Shown: piece by piece, positions 16,685 through 26,169 of the stretch
Layout: each line of letters starts with the position of its first letter
How positions within the stretch are numbered: the first letter of the stretch is position 1
Source: Candidatus Aenigmatarchaeota archaeon
Lineage (GTDB): Archaea; Aenigmatarchaeota; Aenigmatarchaeia; QMZP01; JAFGSV01
NCBI GenBank assembly: GCA_016934325.1
Contig: JAFGSV010000006.1
Coordinates: 1-51,596 of the forward strand
DNA: 51,596 nucleotides
Direction of reading: 5' to 3'
Made by a program: the position numbers and the translations under genes
Notes under the pieces: model-generated
Databases searched by the model: none
Told to the model about the DNA's origin: nothing
What the model saw: the letters and a program-made list of their open reading frames with translations, nothing else

Positions 16685-16868
16685 AATATGCCCAGACTGT
16701 GATATAGAAATGAAAGAAGAGGACTTCTGCGGTGAATTCGGTAATCCGATTCCTATAAAAACAGCGGTTCCGACAGAGGTCTGTCCAAAATGCGGATTCA
16801 GGATTGTATCCGAAGAGCACCTGGGCACCATTAAAAGGGCAATTCCATTGCATCCAGGGAAATGTTGA
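16677..16868 (+). CDS. YgiT/MqsA-type zinc finger protein, possible antitoxin
   Basis: 63 residues. Two CxxC knuckles, CPDC and CPKC, are about 35 residues apart, with the conserved VPTEVCPKCGF wording of YgiT-type zinc fingers (N-terminal half of MqsA antitoxins). The DNA-binding helix-turn-helix half of MqsA is absent; the protein stops after a short basic tail ending KC. The ATG at 16677 is chosen because of the GGGGGTGGAAA ribosome site and the 8 bp overlap with the preceding gene. Probably neutralises the upstream protein. Confidence 0.72.
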   Translation: MPEICPDCDIEMKEEDFCGEFGNPIPIKTAVPTEVCPKCGFRIVSEEHLGTIKRAIPLHPGKC

Positions 16869-16942
16869 ACACGATTCCATGTTTATATTGAGTTACTTGG
16901 GATGAAATCTATCGCTTGATATCTACGGCATCATAGATAACT

Positions 16943-16949
16943 TTTTATA
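16943..16949 (+). promoter_or_regulatory. TATA box of the CTP synthase gene
   Basis: TTTTATAC lies about 25 bp before the ATG at 16970, so the mRNA is expected to be leaderless. No ribosome site is visible between the box and the start codon. Confidence 0.6.
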
Positions 16950-16969
16950 CCTTTTCCGCATATCTTATT

Positions 16970-18676
16970 ATGCCGACAAAGAAAACTGTCAGGACGTTGT
17001 CGAAGAAGACGACGGAGCACGAATTCTACACGTCGATACCCAAGGGTTACAGGGTCGGCAGGACCAAATACATCATCATAATGGGCTCCGTGATGTCCGG
17101 GGTCGGGAAAGGGACCTTCAGCGCAAGCCTTGGTAACCTTCTCACCACCCTGCACGGATTCAAGGTCTCTCCCATCAAGTTCGACGGGTACTTGAACTAC
17201 GATGCCGGGACGCTGAATCCTTACAGGCACGGAGAGGTTTTCGTTCTCGACGACGGGACTGAATGCGACCTTGACCTCGGATCCTACGAGAGGATGATAA
17301 AGAAGGGGCTGACAAAGAGCAGCTACCTGACAGGCGGCAAGATATTCAAGGACCTCATCGACAAGGAGAGAGCGGGCAAGTTCCTCGGCCGGGATGTCCA
17401 GTTCATCCCGCACGTCACGGGCGAGATCAAGGGGTTCCTCCGGAAGCTCGCGGTCGAGTCCGACGCCGACATAGTGATGGTGGAGGTCGGCGGGACGATC
17501 GGGGACATAGAGAACGCATATTTCATAGAGGCCATGAGGGAGCTCGCATACGAGGAGGGAAAGGAGAACGTCTGCTTCGTGAACGTCACGTACATCATCG
17601 AGCCGAAGTCGCTGGGCGAGCAGAAGAGCAAGGCCGCCCAGCTCGGCATTAGGAATCTCATGAGCCTCGGGATCCAGCCCAACCTGATCGTGTGCAGGAG
17701 CCACAATCCCATACGCGAGAAGATAAAGGAGAAGATAAGCATATACTCGAACGTCCCGGTAGAGAGGGTGATAGGGCTGAGCAACATGGAGAGCATCTAT
17801 CATATTCCGCTCAATCTGATGCAGAAGGGCGTGGACAAGTCCATAATGGAGATACTGAACCTGAAGAGCAGGAAGAACGGGAGCAAGGAGTTCGACTCAT
17901 GGGTGAAGCTGACCAAGATGATCGAGTCGGCGAAGAAGACCGTGGAGGTCGGGATAACGGGCAAGTACACCGAGGTCCACGACTCCTATATATCTATACT
18001 GAAGGCGCTTGAGCACTCGGCCCCCTACGAGGATGCGAAGGTTAATGTCCGGTGGGTCGAGACAAGCAAGATCACAGTGAAGAACGTTTCTGAAAAGCTG
18101 AAGGGTCTTGACGGCATCATAGTCCCGGGGGGATTCGGATCGAGGGGTGCCGAGGGGAAGATCGAGTGCATCAGGTACGCAAGGGAGCACGACATACCGT
18201 ACTTCGGGCTTTGCCTTGGCTTCCAGATGGCAGTGATAGAGTATGCAAGGCACATATGCGGGATGAAGAAGGCGAACTCTACTGAGATCGACAGCAACTG
18301 CAAGCAGGATGTGATCTGCATACTCCCGGAGCAGGAGGAGATCGAGGAGCTGGGAGGGACGATGCGCCTCGGAGGCCACGATGTCGTGGTGAAGAAGGGC
18401 ACCCAGGCCTACAAGCTGTACGGTAAGGGTTTGGTCAGGGAGCGGTTCAGGCACAGGTTCAACGTGAACACGACCTGCATAGAAACCCTGGAGAAGCACG
18501 GCATGGTCTTCTCGGGGATGGCCCCGAAGAAGAGGATAATGCAGATTCTCGAGCTGCCGAAGAACAGGTTTCACATCGGGGTGCAGTTCCACCCAGAATT
18601 CACCTCAAGGCCGCTCGAGCCGAACCCGCTGTACCTGGGTTTCATAAGAGCCATGCTCGACAAGAAAAGACGATGA
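16970..18676 (+). CDS. pyrG: CTP synthase
   Basis: 568 residues. An amidoligase domain (about 30-300) phosphorylates UTP, and a class I glutamine amidotransferase domain (about 310-560) supplies ammonia. Seen: P-loop GSVMSGVGKG, UTP/metal segment FDGYLNYDAGTLNP (family: LDPYLNVDPGTM), HGEVFVLDDGTECDLDLG, and EVGGTIGDIEN. The glutaminase nucleophile is in FGLCLGFQ and the His-Glu pair is in VQFHPEF. The N-terminus carries about 28 extra residues before the usual MKYIF start. Several otherwise near-invariant positions in the synthase half are changed, so it is a divergent branch. Isolated gene with its own promoter. Confidence 0.95.
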   Translation: MPTKKTVRTLSKKTTEHEFYTSIPKGYRVGRTKYIIIMGSVMSGVGKGTFSASLGNLLTTLHGFKVSPIKFDGYLNYDAGTLNPYRHGEVFVLDDGTECDLDLGSYERMIKKGLTKSSYLTGGKIFKDLIDKERAGKFLGRDVQFIPHVTGEIKGFLRKLAVESDADIVMVEVGGTIGDIENAYFIEAMRELAYEEGKENVCFVNVTYIIEPKSLGEQKSKAAQLGIRNLMSLGIQPNLIVCRSHNPIREKIKEKISIYSNVPVERVIGLSNMESIYHIPLNLMQKGVDKSIMEILNLKSRKNGSKEFDSWVKLTKMIESAKKTVEVGITGKYTEVHDSYISILKALEHSAPYEDAKVNVRWVETSKITVKNVSEKLKGLDGIIVPGGFGSRGAEGKIECIRYAREHDIPYFGLCLGFQMAVIEYARHICGMKKANSTEIDSNCKQDVICILPEQEEIEELGGTMRLGGHDVVVKKGTQAYKLYGKGLVRERFRHRFNVNTTCIETLEKHGMVFSGMAPKKRIMQILELPKNRFHIGVQFHPEFTSRPLEPNPLYLGFIRAMLDKKRR

Positions 18677-18690
18677 AACCGTTTTCCGCT

Positions 18691-20670
18691 TCATTCGACA
18701 TCGATAATGTCAATGGTGCCCTCATATATCGGCTTCGGGATGTTGTCGGTTCCTGAGAGCTCAAGGTCGCTGACCTCTTCCCAAGTGTTCTCGTCCAGCA
18801 CCGTTATCTTGGCCGCGCCGATTATGTAGAGGTAGTCGTCTATGTATATCGCCCTGATGGCCCCGGTTTCGCTCACCGCCTTGACCAGGGAGAGCTCGTC
18901 CCCTTCGTAAGAGAAGACGTATCCTCCCTTGCTGCCGGGCATGAAGAATATCCCGTGCTTTTCGTCGAGCAGGAACGCGTGATGGGTGTTCAATACGTCG
19001 GACCAGTACTCGCTGAGGGTATACTTGGACCTCTCAGACGGGTTCTCGGGGTCCGTTACGTCGAAAAGTGAAATCTTGACCTGGGAGCCCTCCTTGCCGA
19101 TCCCGAGTATCTTGTCCTTCGTTATAGGGTGCAGGTAGCTCGAGTATCCGGGTATCTTGAGCTCGCCCTTTATCTCTGGGTTCGCGGGGTCCGAAAGGTC
19201 CATGACGTAGAAGGGGTCTATCTGCCTGAAGGTGACCACGTATCCCTTGTCCTGGATGAACCTCACCGAATATATCCTCTCTGTCAGCCCCATGTCCAGG
19301 ACGGAGCCGACGATATCGAGGCCGTCGTCGAGCACGTAGACGTCGTTCGCGCTCTCGCCGCTCATCATCCAGCCGGAGCCGCCGACCGTGACGGCGACCC
19401 TCAGGTTGCCCTCGTATTCGTCCAGCGAGAACTGGTTCAGCAATGTTCCCGGGACCGAGCCGCTCGCCTCGATGTTCAGGTCCAGGCTTATCTTGGCTAT
19501 GCCCGTCCTGACGAGATCCCTCTTGTGCTTCGCGGTGTAATTCGACATTCTGTTCGATAGCTCGTTCTCCAGTCTGAGCCTCTCGTCATTGCTCAGGGAG
19601 CTCCAGTACCTTTGCAGAATGATCCCGAACTCGGTCATCTTTGATGTCATGCTTATGTCATATCCCGCAATCCTGTCCATATCAGCTACGACATGGGCGG
19701 GGACCAAGTCGGGGTTCTCCCTGAAGAAGTCGGTGTATATCTTCAATATGTCTCCCTGGTACTGGTAGGTGACGTAGATCGCATTGGTCGACATGTACAG
19801 GACCGAAGAGCTCGATGACCCGACGAATGAGACCGCCTTCTCCGCATGTCCGGTTTGGGGGTCCATGACTATTGCATTATAGGTCACGTCAACCTCGAAT
19901 GGATTCGCGGGGTGGAATATGCTCGAGCACGATATGGTCAGGGGCACCCCGTCCGTCGATAACGCGACAAGCGGGCACGGACGGTAATAATCGATGTTGT
20001 TCCTCGTGATCAGGTATATCTTGCCGTCATAGAGCCTGGCGTCAACCATGCTCCCGTTCAGCTCGGCCTTCCACGATTGCTCAGGGGAATCGGGGTCCGA
20101 AACGTCATATCCGTATATGCTGTCATAAGTAAATACTACCAGGGTGTCGCCGACCAGCAGCAGGTTCCCGGTCTTGTCTATCTTCGCCCTCTCTTCCAGC
20201 TCCTCGGGAGGGAAGGCCCCTATGACCTTCGTCTCGCCGCCATAATAGTAGGAGCTTCTCCAGTATCCGTATGGGGATGATGAGAAGTATATGTCCTGCC
20301 CGTCGGTCTTCACGATGTCAGGCTCGTCGATGCCAATTACCTGCACGTTGGTACCCGAGACCCTCTCTGCCTCGCCGCCCGCTCCCGCAGGCGCCGCGGT
20401 CGGGGCCTTGACGCCTTGGTCGAAGTTCGCGTCTTCCGCGACGGCCATGGACCTCGCTGAGCCAGCCATGACGCCGCCGTAATATCCCATCCCAGAAAGG
20501 GCGGCCGAGTTGTCGAGGTAGTCCTTGAAGTCCTGCTCCGATTGGAAGGGCACGACCCCCTGGTCCTCGCTCACGGGCACGTCGGGAACATCCATGCTGA
20601 CGAAAAGCACTGCTCCCAGCGCCAGCAGCAGTACCACGAGGAATGCCAGGCCCATGTTTCCTGATTTCAT
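18691..20670 (-). CDS. Exported beta-propeller domain protein
   Basis: 659 residues. The N-terminal membrane anchor is GLAFLVVLLLALGAVLFVSM. A low-complexity linker follows, then a domain opening NVQVIGIDEPDIVKTDGQDIY, the hallmark of the archaeal/bacterial secreted beta-propeller family (PF09826). WD-like blades with repeated hydrophobic-D-G-K-IY and DLSDPANPEIKG / DVTDPENPSE strands continue to the end. Probably anchored outside the membrane. No catalytic residues are recognisable, so a binding role is likely. Gene is convergent with pyrG (14 bp between stops). Confidence 0.88.
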   Translation of the reverse strand: MKSGNMGLAFLVVLLLALGAVLFVSMDVPDVPVSEDQGVVPFQSEQDFKDYLDNSAALSGMGYYGGVMAGSARSMAVAEDANFDQGVKAPTAAPAGAGGEAERVSGTNVQVIGIDEPDIVKTDGQDIYFSSSPYGYWRSSYYYGGETKVIGAFPPEELEERAKIDKTGNLLLVGDTLVVFTYDSIYGYDVSDPDSPEQSWKAELNGSMVDARLYDGKIYLITRNNIDYYRPCPLVALSTDGVPLTISCSSIFHPANPFEVDVTYNAIVMDPQTGHAEKAVSFVGSSSSSVLYMSTNAIYVTYQYQGDILKIYTDFFRENPDLVPAHVVADMDRIAGYDISMTSKMTEFGIILQRYWSSLSNDERLRLENELSNRMSNYTAKHKRDLVRTGIAKISLDLNIEASGSVPGTLLNQFSLDEYEGNLRVAVTVGGSGWMMSGESANDVYVLDDGLDIVGSVLDMGLTERIYSVRFIQDKGYVVTFRQIDPFYVMDLSDPANPEIKGELKIPGYSSYLHPITKDKILGIGKEGSQVKISLFDVTDPENPSERSKYTLSEYWSDVLNTHHAFLLDEKHGIFFMPGSKGGYVFSYEGDELSLVKAVSETGAIRAIYIDDYLYIIGAAKITVLDENTWEEVSDLELSGTDNIPKPIYEGTIDIIDVE

Positions 20671-20694
20671 GTTGAATATTATTTCGGGCCGCTT

Positions 20695-21462
20695 TTATTT
20701 AACTGTTGTTTTTGTTCGGTTTCGCCCGAAAGAAGGCGCCGCCGGGCCAGGCTTTCCCCTTTCACCAGGATCGTCCTCATACGGCGCGTTGAGGACGCTC
20801 CAGATGCTCTTCGCCTTCTTATTCCCTATGCCGTCGACCTTCATGATGTCCGGCTCGTCCAGGGAGAATATTTTCTTGACGGTCCTGAATTCCCTGAGCA
20901 GCCTCTTGCTCAGGACCGAATTGACGCTAGGGATCCCTGCGACAATGAACTCCTGCTGCTTCTGCACGCTGCTCGCCTTCTTGCAGGCCCTGGTCTGCAG
21001 TCCCCTCTTTCCCGCCACCTGCTCCCGGCATGCGGTCCAGTATATCTGCGCCGCGGTGACTTGCGGGGAGTGGGTCCAGATGATAGGGATGCGATAGTCG
21101 AGCGTTATGGATGAAAGGACGCCGTGGATGGTGTTCGGGTGCATGTTCCTCGCTTCGAAGAGCGTCTTCTGGTCACCTTCGATAATGAGCAGCGGCTTTT
21201 CGAAAGTGCCGGACATCAGCTCAAGCTGCCTGAACAGCCTCTGGTCCAGCACGGACTGCAGCAGGTCGTTGACGGTCTTCCTCTCGATGCCGACCCGGTC
21301 CGACACTATGTAATCGGCCACCTCCAGCTGCTTCTCGATTATCCTCGCGTCGTACGTGCGCAGCCATTCGCAGGCCTTCGTGCCCCGCTCCCGATGGTCG
21401 GCGATTATGCTTATCCTGCCGCCCGTGAGAACACGCTGCGCCCTGATTTCCCCGGCCATCAT
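20695..21462 (-). CDS. XPF/ERCC4-type structure-specific nuclease with HhH domain
   Basis: 255 residues. The ERCC4 nuclease core is present: Asp at about 22 in ADHRERG, Asp at about 50, and the catalytic E-R-K-x-x-x-D at 60-66 (IERKTVNDLL). A C-terminal tandem helix-hairpin-helix contains GIPSVNSVLSKRLLREF and VDGIGNKKAKSI, which binds branched DNA. A disordered basic tail follows. These nucleases cut forks and flaps, working with a helicase. Euryarchaea usually fuse this half to the Hef helicase; here the helicase is a separate gene at 46655-48208. A second ATG lies one codon downstream. Confidence 0.92.
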   Translation of the reverse strand: MMAGEIRAQRVLTGGRISIIADHRERGTKACEWLRTYDARIIEKQLEVADYIVSDRVGIERKTVNDLLQSVLDQRLFRQLELMSGTFEKPLLIIEGDQKTLFEARNMHPNTIHGVLSSITLDYRIPIIWTHSPQVTAAQIYWTACREQVAGKRGLQTRACKKASSVQKQQEFIVAGIPSVNSVLSKRLLREFRTVKKIFSLDEPDIMKVDGIGNKKAKSIWSVLNAPYEDDPGERGKPGPAAPSFGRNRTKTTVK

Positions 21463-21557
21463 TATCTAATGGACGGGGAAAATAAATATCTCTTTTTTGT
21501 GGGAACAAAGAAATCGGATCAGAAAAAATCGGCAATCCCAGTTCTGCTGTTCATCGT

Positions 21558-21878
21558 TCACATGACTTTCGAGCCCACGGCGACGTCCTTGTCCACTGCC
21601 AGCAGGCTGACGGTCCCGCCGTCGATGGCGGCGAGCAGCATCGCCTGGGAATCTATGCCCCTTATCTTGGCCGGGTCAAGGTTCGCCACGACCACGACCT
21701 TCTTCCCTCTCAGCTCGTCGGCGCTGTAGTGCTGCTTCAGGCCGGCGACCGTCTGGACCTGCCTGCCCCCGACGTCAATCTGGAGCACGAAGAGCTTGTC
21801 CGCCCCCTCGACGCCTTCCGCGGCGACTATCTCGCCCACCCTGAGGTCTAGGGCCTTGAACTCATTTATGGAAACCAT
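21558..21878 (-). CDS. Free-standing tRNA-binding OB-fold protein (MetRS C-terminal type)
   Basis: 106-residue EMAPII/Arc1p-like OB-fold (tRNA_bind family). Family strands visible: FKALDLRVGEIVAAEGVEGADKL, LQIDVGG, TVAGL, GKKVVVVANLDPAKIRGIDSQAMLLA. It corresponds to the C-terminal tRNA-binding module of methionyl-tRNA synthetase, which in many archaea is a separate beta subunit that raises tRNA affinity. No catalytic domain is attached. A TATA-like ATTTAAATA stretch lies about 25 bp before the ATG on the minus strand, suggesting a monocistronic, near-leaderless message. Confidence 0.9.
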   Translation of the reverse strand: MVSINEFKALDLRVGEIVAAEGVEGADKLFVLQIDVGGRQVQTVAGLKQHYSADELRGKKVVVVANLDPAKIRGIDSQAMLLAAIDGGTVSLLAVDKDVAVGSKVM

Positions 21879-22007
21879 ACGATCTCTTTGTCCGCTTGAT
21901 ATTTAAATGATTAATTTGCTAGTATATCCTGTTATCTTTATATTCTTCTCCAGGAATATATTCTTGTATTTGAAATTCGGGCTGCGTTTCCATGTAGCGG
22001 AGGCAAG

Positions 22008-23189
22008 ATGAAAATATTGATGTTCGGCTGGGAATTCCCCCCGTTCAACACGGGCGGACTTGGGACCCACTGCTACGGCCTGACCAAGGCGCTGCACGGC
22101 AAGGACGTCGACGTGACGTTCGTCATGCCGAGGTTCGGCAAGGACTTCAAGCACGGGTTCATCAAGATCATCCACGCCGAGGAGGGCAAGTTCGTGGAGA
22201 TCAAATCGAGCCTTACCCCTTACATCCCTTCTTACGACGTGAAGTTCATATCCAGGAACGGGGACACGGATGAGCCGTACGGCAGGGATTTCCTGAGCGA
22301 CGTGAACAAGTACACGGAGCTTGCAGCGAGGGCGGTCGCCAGGGAGGATTGCAGCGTTATCCACTGCCATGACTGGATGACCTTCCCGGTGGGGATCAAG
22401 GTCAAGCATGAGAAGAAGAAGCCCCTTGTCGTCACGGTCCATTCCACGGAGTTCGACAGGAGCCCGCTTTCGCCGAACCCGTGGATCAGCCACATAGAGT
22501 GGAAGGGCATGTACGAGGCTGACCGGATAATCACGGTCAGCAACTACATGAAGAAGAGGATCATGGACAAGTACAACGTCCCGGGGGGCAAGATCACGGT
22601 CATCTACAATTCCGTGGAGGCCGATCTTTACGGTGGCGACAGGGTCGATTTCGGGCTCGACGAGCGGGTGGTCCTCTTCCTGGGCAGGCTGACCATACAG
22701 AAGGGCGCTGACTATCTTCTCAGGGCCGCGAAGAAGGTGCTTGAAGTCGAGAAGGACGTGCGTTTCATCTTCGTCGGGACGGGCCACATGCTTCCGGAGC
22801 TCATAAACCTCAGCATAGACCTGGGCATATCCGAGCATGTGATATTCACCGGATACCAAGAGAGCATCGCCGAATACTACCGGATGGCCGACGTCTATGT
22901 CATGCCATCGGTTTCCGAGCCCTTCGGCATCGTTGCGCTGGAGGCCATGGCCTCGGGGCTGCCCGTAATCATCTCCAAGCAGTCGGGTTGCTCCGAGATA
23001 ATGAGGCATGCGATGAAGGTCGATTTCTGGGACGTGGACAGCATGGCGGACAAGGTTCTGGGCGTCCTGAGCTACGGAGCGATGAGGGAAGAGATGTCGA
23101 GGAACGGGCTCAAGGAGATAAAGGGGATAAACTGGGGAAAGACCGCCGAGCAGACCATCGGGGTCTATTCCAGCTTCGGGGGTGCCTAG
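22008..23189 (+). CDS. GT4 family glycosyltransferase (glucan-type)
   Basis: 393 residues, GT-B fold. The N-terminus reads FGWEFPPFNTGGLGTHCYGL, the sugar-nucleotide loop of starch/glycogen-type and sucrose-type transferases. HCHDW is at the domain interface. The C-terminal nucleotide-binding half has GRLTIQKGADYLL and the E-x7-E motif EPFGIVALEAM. Related to archaeal glucan synthases. GCGGAGGC just before the ATG is the ribosome site. The GH57 gene starts one base after its stop codon, so the two are translated together and probably act on the same glucan. Confidence 0.88.
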   Translation: MKILMFGWEFPPFNTGGLGTHCYGLTKALHGKDVDVTFVMPRFGKDFKHGFIKIIHAEEGKFVEIKSSLTPYIPSYDVKFISRNGDTDEPYGRDFLSDVNKYTELAARAVAREDCSVIHCHDWMTFPVGIKVKHEKKKPLVVTVHSTEFDRSPLSPNPWISHIEWKGMYEADRIITVSNYMKKRIMDKYNVPGGKITVIYNSVEADLYGGDRVDFGLDERVVLFLGRLTIQKGADYLLRAAKKVLEVEKDVRFIFVGTGHMLPELINLSIDLGISEHVIFTGYQESIAEYYRMADVYVMPSVSEPFGIVALEAMASGLPVIISKQSGCSEIMRHAMKVDFWDVDSMADKVLGVLSYGAMREEMSRNGLKEIKGINWGKTAEQTIGVYSSFGGA

Positions 23190-23190
23190 C

Positions 23191-24360
23191 ATGCCGGCCG
23201 TCTGCTTCTACTTCCAGGTCCACCAGCCGATAAGGCTCAGGAGGTTCAGCGCCTTCGACATAGGGAAGAACAGCAACTATTTCGATGACGATATGAACAG
23301 GTTCTACATGGAGAGGGCAGCCAAGAAGTGCTACCTCCCTACGAACAAGAAGCTCATGGAGCTCATCGACGCCCACAACGGAAGGTTCAAGGTGTCCTTC
23401 TCGCTGAGCGGGGTCTTCCTTGAGCAGCTGGAGATGTTCTGCCCGGATGTCCTGGAGTCATTCCAGCGCCTCGTCGACACAGGCAACGTTGAGGTCTTCA
23501 ACGAGACGTATTACCACAGCCTGGCTTACCTGATATCGAAGAGGGATTTCGTTGACCAGGTCAGGATGCACAGGAAGAAGATCAGATCGGCCCTCGGAAT
23601 CAGGGCGAATGTGTTCAGGAACACGGAGGCGATGTACAGCAACGACATCGCTAAGCTGGTGGAGGAGCTCGGCTACAAGGCGATCATCGCGGAGGGCCTG
23701 CAGCACGTGCTCGACTGGAGGTCCGCCAACTACCTGTACAGGGCCAAGGGATCGGGCATCCCGGTGTTCCTGAGGAACTTCAAGATGAGCGACGACATAG
23801 CCTTCAGGTTCAGCACACGCGATTGGGAGGAATGGCCCCTCACCGCCGACAAATTCGCCTCGTGGCTGTCGCGGGCCGACGGGCAGGTGGTGAACCTGTT
23901 CATGGACTACGAGACGTTCGGGGAGCACCAGTGGGCGGAGACGGGGATATTCGATTTCCTGCATCATCTGCCGTCTGAATGCCTCAAGCACCCGAACCTC
24001 AGCTTCATGACTATAAGCGAGGCCCTGAGCACCTTCAGCCCCGTGGGCGATTTCGACGTGCCCCATCTCAGCTCATGGGCAGACGTCCACAGGGACCTCA
24101 GCGCCTGGCTGGAGAACAAGATGCAGGTGCAGGCGTTCGAGGAGGTCAAGCGGCTCGAATCGGCCATCAATAAGAGGAAGAACAGGCACCTGCTGCATAC
24201 GTGGAGGAAGCTGCTCACTTCCGACCACTTCTACTACATGTGCACGAAGTGGTTCGCGGACGGGGATGTCCACAAGTACTTCAACTATTACGACACGCCC
24301 TACGACGCGTTCCTGAACTACATGAACATATTGACGGACCTCAAGAGCAGGATTCAGTGA
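23191..24360 (+). CDS. GH57 family alpha-glucan hydrolase/transferase
   Basis: 389 residues, (beta/alpha)7 barrel. GH57 motif 1 is FQVHQPIRL at residues 8-16. The nucleophile Glu is in VFRNTEAMYSND at about residue 145, and the acid/base Asp is in MDYETFGEHQW at about residue 239. Both catalytic residues are present. Members are alpha-amylases, 4-alpha-glucanotransferases or branching enzymes; the short length without C-terminal extension fits an amylase or maltodextrin-forming type better than a branching enzyme, though this is not certain. The ATG at 23191 follows the GT4 stop. Its stop overlaps that of the convergent glycogen synthase. Confidence 0.9.
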   Translation: MPAVCFYFQVHQPIRLRRFSAFDIGKNSNYFDDDMNRFYMERAAKKCYLPTNKKLMELIDAHNGRFKVSFSLSGVFLEQLEMFCPDVLESFQRLVDTGNVEVFNETYYHSLAYLISKRDFVDQVRMHRKKIRSALGIRANVFRNTEAMYSNDIAKLVEELGYKAIIAEGLQHVLDWRSANYLYRAKGSGIPVFLRNFKMSDDIAFRFSTRDWEEWPLTADKFASWLSRADGQVVNLFMDYETFGEHQWAETGIFDFLHHLPSECLKHPNLSFMTISEALSTFSPVGDFDVPHLSSWADVHRDLSAWLENKMQVQAFEEVKRLESAINKRKNRHLLHTWRKLLTSDHFYYMCTKWFADGDVHKYFNYYDTPYDAFLNYMNILTDLKSRIQ

Positions 24361-26147
24361 CGCCCGGTCGCCTTGTCATAGGCAAGAAGATAGTTCTCGT
24401 ACATGAAGCTCCAGTCTGCGGCCGCAGATAGCTCTTTCGCCCTGGCGGCCCCCGCGAGCCTGTCATTCTCGCTCATGCCGCAGATGCTGAAGAGAACGTC
24501 ACCGAGCTGGGAGACCACATCATCGTACCTCCTCTTGTCCCTCTCCAGCACAACGATGCTGGCGGGGCCCTTCCCAATCTTCGATCTTATGAACTTGCCG
24601 AATCCGCTGAGGTCCGTGGTCACCGACAGGAGGCCAAGGGCCGCCGCCTCGAGGGGGGTGTAGCCCCAGGATTCGTAGTAGGAAGGGAAGACGCCGACGT
24701 CGCAGCCGGCCATGGCGTTGTAGTACTTGAGCTCGAGCAGCTCGTCTTTCTCGGAAAGGTAGGCGGGGTAGTATATCACCTTGACCATGTCGCCTTCGCC
24801 GTTCAGCAGGCCGTTCTTCGCCAGGGCATGCGTGATGCTGTTCTCGTGCATCTCGAAGGGGGTTATGGGCGGGTTCTCTCCGCTCCTCTTCTTCAGCCGG
24901 GCCCCCATTTCGCGCAGCCTCTGCAGGAAAGACGAGTCGAACACGTCGCTCTTCCTTGGCTCCTCCCCCCTGATGAAAGACTTCAGGACCTCCTTCTCTA
25001 TCCTACCGGTCTCGTCCTCAATCGCCTTCCCTACGTCCTCGAACAGCTGGAGGTGCTCGACGACCGTTGGCTTCTTTCCATCGGTACCAGCCGGCACCCA
25101 TATGAAGGCGAAAACGTTCCTGCCGCTGCCGGAATCCCTGAGCCTCTCGTTCAGCCTTCCGAGGGCGTCTATGAAGACGTCGATGCCCTTGTTGCGCAGC
25201 TCGTACCTGCCCGAGATGAAGCAGACGAGGCTTCCGTCCGCTTCTACGTCGTAGTACGGCAGGAAGTACCCGAGCAGGAAGTTTTTTATCCTCTCCCTGC
25301 AGCTTTCATGCATCTTCCGCAGGACATCCGCCCGCGGGAACTTGTTCATGTCGAGCCCGTTCATGGTCAGCACCTCCGGCTGCCTGCCCAGCATGAACCT
25401 GCACTCCCTCGCCATTATCTCCGATACGGTCGTGAACACGTCAGCGTTGACCGCGCCCGCCTTCTCCATCATGTGCTTCGCCTGCACCTTGTAATGATAT
25501 GCCTTCTTGTCGTCAACGACGGCGCCTTGATGCAGCCCCTTGTCGATTATCTCGTAAAGGTCCTCCTTGCCGGTCTCCGCTATTGTCCTTCCGAGGACCG
25601 TCGAATGGGTGGTGAACACCGTTGCCACGCCCGCCTTCTTCCTCTTGAGGTACAGCAGTCCGGCGCAGCTGAGCCATTCATGGAAGTGCGCGACGACCTT
25701 GTTCTTGAAGGCGCCGCTGCCCACCAGCTCCCGTATGAGAATGCCGACGGCCCATGACCACGCGACTGGCTCGTTGAACCATTCGTCCGAATGGAGCGAG
25801 TCTATCTTGTAATGCTCCCAGAGCTCGTACTTGATGTCATCCACCTTCCTCTTGATCGACGCCGGGTCGACCAGTATGGCCCTCGGGCTCTTATCGATCA
25901 GCCATCTGCCGTAATGGCATTCGATGCCGTGCTTGCTGTGCAGCTTCGAGAAGACCCTTTTCAGGGGGGCCGGGACGTTCTCCGGCCTGAACTCCGCTTT
26001 CGCCTTGTCCTCGTAATAGGGGCCGACCGTGTAGTAATCCTTAATCCTTTCGAGCGCGTACGAGGCCTTCGACACAAGAACGGTATAGATGCCCCCGACC
26101 TTGTTTGAGACCTCGTAGCTCACCTCGAAAAGGGTGATGTCCTTCAA
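24354..26147 (-). CDS. Glycogen synthase, eukaryote-type (GT3)
   Basis: 597 residues. The N-terminus LFEVSYEVSNKVGGIYTVL and the segments HFHEWLSCAGLLYLKRKK, TTHSTVLGR and TTVSEIMARECRFMLGR are diagnostic of GT3, the animal/fungal glycogen synthase family. The C-terminal E-x7-E is seen as YYESWGYTPLEAAALG. It extends alpha-1,4-glucan from UDP- or ADP-glucose. The N- and C-terminal phosphorylation tails of the eukaryotic enzyme are absent. It follows the debranching enzyme gene by about 20 bp on the same strand, so the pair forms a glycogen operon facing the GT4-GH57 pair. Confidence 0.93.
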   Translation of the reverse strand: MKDITLFEVSYEVSNKVGGIYTVLVSKASYALERIKDYYTVGPYYEDKAKAEFRPENVPAPLKRVFSKLHSKHGIECHYGRWLIDKSPRAILVDPASIKRKVDDIKYELWEHYKIDSLHSDEWFNEPVAWSWAVGILIRELVGSGAFKNKVVAHFHEWLSCAGLLYLKRKKAGVATVFTTHSTVLGRTIAETGKEDLYEIIDKGLHQGAVVDDKKAYHYKVQAKHMMEKAGAVNADVFTTVSEIMARECRFMLGRQPEVLTMNGLDMNKFPRADVLRKMHESCRERIKNFLLGYFLPYYDVEADGSLVCFISGRYELRNKGIDVFIDALGRLNERLRDSGSGRNVFAFIWVPAGTDGKKPTVVEHLQLFEDVGKAIEDETGRIEKEVLKSFIRGEEPRKSDVFDSSFLQRLREMGARLKKRSGENPPITPFEMHENSITHALAKNGLLNGEGDMVKVIYYPAYLSEKDELLELKYYNAMAGCDVGVFPSYYESWGYTPLEAAALGLLSVTTDLSGFGKFIRSKIGKGPASIVVLERDKRRYDDVVSQLGDVLFSICGMSENDRLAGAARAKELSAAADWSFMYENYLLAYDKATGRH

Positions 26148-26169
26148 TTGTCCACCTTAACAATATTTG

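Noticed and set aside
21903-23192. 429-residue minus-strand frame opposite the GT4 gene
   Set aside because: No family match, no start signals; it mirrors the high-GC codon pattern of the GT4 gene.
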